Part shown: piece after piece, positions 62,355-64,000 of the stretch | Position numbering within the stretch: the stretch's first letter is position 1 | Layout: every line of letters begins with the position of its first letter | Source: Alicyclobacillus tolerans | GTDB taxonomy: Bacteria > Bacillota > Bacilli > Alicyclobacillales > Alicyclobacillaceae | DNA: 64,000 nt | Direction: 5' to 3' | Assembly (NCBI RefSeq): GCF_021739485.1 | Contig: NZ_JAJFNK010000021.1 | Coordinates: forward strand, 1-64,000 | Made by a program: the position numbers and the translations under genes | The notes under the pieces: model-generated | The model's input: only the letters and a program-made list of their open reading frames with translations | The model's database searches: none | What the model was told of the DNA's origin: nothing

Positions 62355-62921
62355 ATGAAAATTGTCATCGGCCTAGGCAACCCGGGCGACAAGTACCACA
62401 ACACCAAACACAACGTGGGGTTTTGGGCCATCGATGTTTTGTCCGCCAGGCTGTCCACTCCGTGTACCCAGCAAAAGTGGAAGTCGTTGGTGGGGGAATG
62501 CCGCATCGGCGTAGAAAAGGTCATTTTGTGTAAACCGCAAACCTTTATGAACCTCAGCGGTGAAGCCCTCCGGGAAGTCATCCGGTTCTATTCTGGAATC
62601 GAGCCTGAAACGGACGTGATCCTGCTTTACGACGACATGGACTTTCCGCCTGGGACCGTTAAGCTCCGGGAAAAAGGGAGCGCAGGGGGACACAACGGCG
62701 TGAAATCCATCATGGCTCACTTAGGCACAGAGGTCTTTCCCAGAGTGCGTATGGGTATCGGGCGTCCAGAACCGGGCCGGCCCGTCATTCAACACGTCTT
62801 GAGCCCGTTTCCGGCCGAACAGCAAAAACTGGTGGAACAGGCGGCGCAGAGGGCAGCTGAAGCGGTGCACTTTGCTTTAGAACATTCTTTTACCCTCGCG
62901 ATGAATCGCTTTAATGAGTGA
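62355..62921 (+). CDS. pth: Peptidyl-tRNA hydrolase
   Basis: A 188-residue enzyme: IGLGNPGDKYHNTKHNVGFW with the catalytic His (about residue 20), KPQTFMNLSGEAL, LYDDMDFPPGTVKLREKGSAGGHNG and VRMGIGRP. It frees tRNA from stalled peptides. ATG follows CAGGAGG at 7 bases. It lies between prs and fin, where B. subtilis has ctc before pth; ctc is absent here. Confidence 0.95.
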   Translation: MKIVIGLGNPGDKYHNTKHNVGFWAIDVLSARLSTPCTQQKWKSLVGECRIGVEKVILCKPQTFMNLSGEALREVIRFYSGIEPETDVILLYDDMDFPPGTVKLREKGSAGGHNGVKSIMAHLGTEVFPRVRMGIGRPEPGRPVIQHVLSPFPAEQQKLVEQAAQRAAEAVHFALEHSFTLAMNRFNE

Positions 62922-63003
62922 GGAGAATGGCCAACTGAATGGGTAAGGAGTTAGCGATTGAACGCAAAGGCTGCAGGAAAGGGAATGACGGCACGCTGTC
63001 GAA

Positions 63004-63033
63004 GTATTGAATGCGGGGTAATCCTCCATACTA
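63004..63033 (+). promoter_or_regulatory. Sigma-G/F-type forespore promoter of fin
   Basis: GTATT, 18 bases, then CATACTA, a full match to the sigma-G -10 CATNNTA with a -35 one base off consensus. B. subtilis fin is a forespore gene. The predicted start would be near 63040. Confidence 0.5.
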
Positions 63034-63089
63034 GGACTAGGCGGTCTCGTGAAGACAGCGGACTGCGTCGAGTGAGAACGGAGGATTAC
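63018..63089 (+). promoter_or_regulatory. Shine-Dalgarno-sequestering inverted repeat at fin
   Basis: GTAATCCTCC (63018-63027) is the perfect complement of the fin Shine-Dalgarno GGAGGATTAC (63080-63089). The upstream arm lies within the predicted forespore promoter, so only transcripts entering from pth would carry both arms. Confidence 0.6.
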
Positions 63090-63091
63090 TC

Positions 63092-63337
63092 ATGCGCATT
63101 GAATACCTATGCAGACACTGTCATCACTTGGTTGGCGAACTCAACCGGCCGAATTGGACGACTGCGGATGCAGAGCGTTTTCTCGGGTTGAGCAGCTTGA
63201 CTCAAGTAGAGCGCGCGGAAAACGTCGCATACAATAATCAAAACAACACGCTTTTTATCCAGACCGTGTGCGACTACTGCCAAAGTGCAGCTGAGACGCA
63301 CCCGGAGTTGTTGGTCGAAGGGAAATTACTGCAGTAA
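63092..63337 (+). CDS. fin: Anti-sigma-F factor Fin (YabK)
   Basis: An 81-residue zinc protein with CRHCHHLVG at the N terminus (two cysteines) and TVCDYCQSA in the C-terminal half (two more), plus LSSLTQVERAENVAY. This is the Fin/YabK pattern. Fin displaces sigma-F from RNA polymerase to help the switch to sigma-G in the forespore. ATG follows GGAGGATTAC. It lies between pth and mfd as in B. subtilis. Confidence 0.92.
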   Translation: MRIEYLCRHCHHLVGELNRPNWTTADAERFLGLSSLTQVERAENVAYNNQNNTLFIQTVCDYCQSAAETHPELLVEGKLLQ

Positions 63338-63537
63338 TAAAATTGCTGCAGCAAAACAACATGGGAACGATTTGGTAAAAGCAATTTGGCGAAATCAAAT
63401 CAAATAGATGTGCGGTATGTGCCCGATGTTTTGCTTTGTCGACGGAAACAGCCTTGGCTTGTCTGCTAAGGCTCTTTTGTGCGTTGACATGTGTTCCCTT
63501 TGTGTCATATCGGCGGCGAGCCGCAAGGAGGGGTAAC

Positions 63538-64000
63538 GTGATCGACCTAGTTCACCTGGTGTCCGATGACAAGGAGTTTCGAGTCGCTGTCGGCAAATTG
63601 CATTCTACGGGCCACGACGGTCTCATCACCGGTCTGAGCGCAAGCGCCAGGAATCTGTATTTTGCGGCGTTGCACCGGGTTTTCCAAGACAGGAATCCAC
63701 AATCGTCGCTGCTCATCGTTACCTATTCCACAAACCAAGCCGAGGTCGTTTACGAAGACCTTAAGGAGTTTCTTCCCGATCGGAAAGTGTTGTTGTTTCC
63801 GGAACGCGAGTTGTCTGTAGTGGACGTCATCGCGTACAGCCGGGACGTCATTGCCGAACGGCTGCGGGTTTTAAGCGAGCTTTCCCAAGGCGTTCCGGCA
63901 GTTGTCGTGGCTACGGTGGCCTCGGTGCTCCAGGCGGTCAGCGCAAAACAGTACTTCAAAAACTCTATACTCTACTTCAAGGTGGGCGAAGAAACCGTTT
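63538..64000 (+). CDS. mfd: Transcription-repair coupling factor Mfd, N-terminal part
   Basis: The reading frame from GTG 63538 is open to the window end (about 154 codons). It encodes the UvrB-homology start of Mfd: STGHDGLITGLSASARNLYF, SLLIVTYSTNQAEVVYEDL, and FPERELSVVDVIAYSRDVIAERL. Mfd removes stalled RNA polymerase and recruits UvrA. GTG follows AAGGAGGGG. The helicase domains lie beyond the window. Its place after fin matches B. subtilis. Confidence 0.93.
   Translation, partial: MIDLVHLVSDDKEFRVAVGKLHSTGHDGLITGLSASARNLYFAALHRVFQDRNPQSSLLIVTYSTNQAEVVYEDLKEFLPDRKVLLFPERELSVVDVIAYSRDVIAERLRVLSELSQGVPAVVVATVASVLQAVSAKQYFKNSILYFKVGEETV

Noticed and set aside
61793..62581. 262-codon minus-strand frame opposite prs and pth
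   Set aside because: Antisense to two highly conserved genes and spans their intergenic gap without its own start site.

Overview
This 64 kb window looks like the chromosome of an endospore-forming Firmicute (Bacilli) of medium to slightly high GC with many GTG and TTG starts. The block dnaX-ebfC-recR-yaaL-bofA, csfB-yaaO-tmk-darA-holB-ricT-yabA-rsmI-(abrB)-metG-tatD-rnmV-ksgA-yabG-veg-sspF-ispE-purR-ridA-spoVG-glmU-prs-pth-fin-mfd follows the origin-proximal gene order of Bacillus subtilis. Several sporulation genes are present (bofA, csfB/gin, ytaF-like, yabG, sspF, spoVG, fin). An Alicyclobacillaceae-like organism would fit, but that is inference from gene order and sequence flavour only.

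Layout. Positions 1-30,000 are an accessory and metabolic region. It holds a small HTH protein, an unexplained structured leader, a HesB-like protein and an RlmI-type methyltransferase, a Gln-Thr-Lys tRNA cluster, a zinc alcohol dehydrogenase, a FetAB-type ABC exporter, and a Fsr-like MFS transporter. Next come a MurF-like ligase divergent from a CapA-family protein, a nitrilase-family amidohydrolase, a CoA-type Nudix hydrolase, the lactate oxidation operon lutR-lutABC, and a second MFS transporter. A redox cluster follows (rhodanese, DUF2249, Crp/Fnr regulator, NnrS/haem-oxidase-like membrane protein), then an aldo-keto reductase, asnB, a GSAM-family aminotransferase, an acetyl-CoA synthetase and ComFB. 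Positions 30,000-44,500 hold tadA, tRNA-Ser, a small SRP RNA, a sensor kinase and the replication/recombination block. Positions 44,500-64,000 hold abrB (reverse), T-box-controlled metG and the RNA/cell-wall/nucleotide block. A cyanophycin operon (cphB-cphA) is inserted between sspF and ispE, and the window ends inside mfd.

Functional links. LutABC would feed pyruvate, and Acs activates acetate. GlmU, IspE, the MurJ/SpoVB-like flippase and Pth serve envelope and translation. PurR and Prs tie purine control to PRPP supply. CsfB/Gin and Fin are forespore switch proteins, and BofA and YabG act late in the mother cell. Well-formed promoter matches support this: a consensus sigma-A promoter at veg, sigma-H at spoVG, sigma-F at csfB and a sigma-G/F-type promoter at fin.

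The most unusual signals are these: a perfect 10-bp complement to the fin Shine-Dalgarno that lies upstream of the fin start site; at least six short intergenic tandem arrays (10-26 bp units); the CapA/MurF-like divergon with a 19-bp palindrome; a compact SRP RNA lacking an Alu domain, next to a tRNA-Ser that overlaps the tadA stop codon; and a RicT that ends about 50 residues early.
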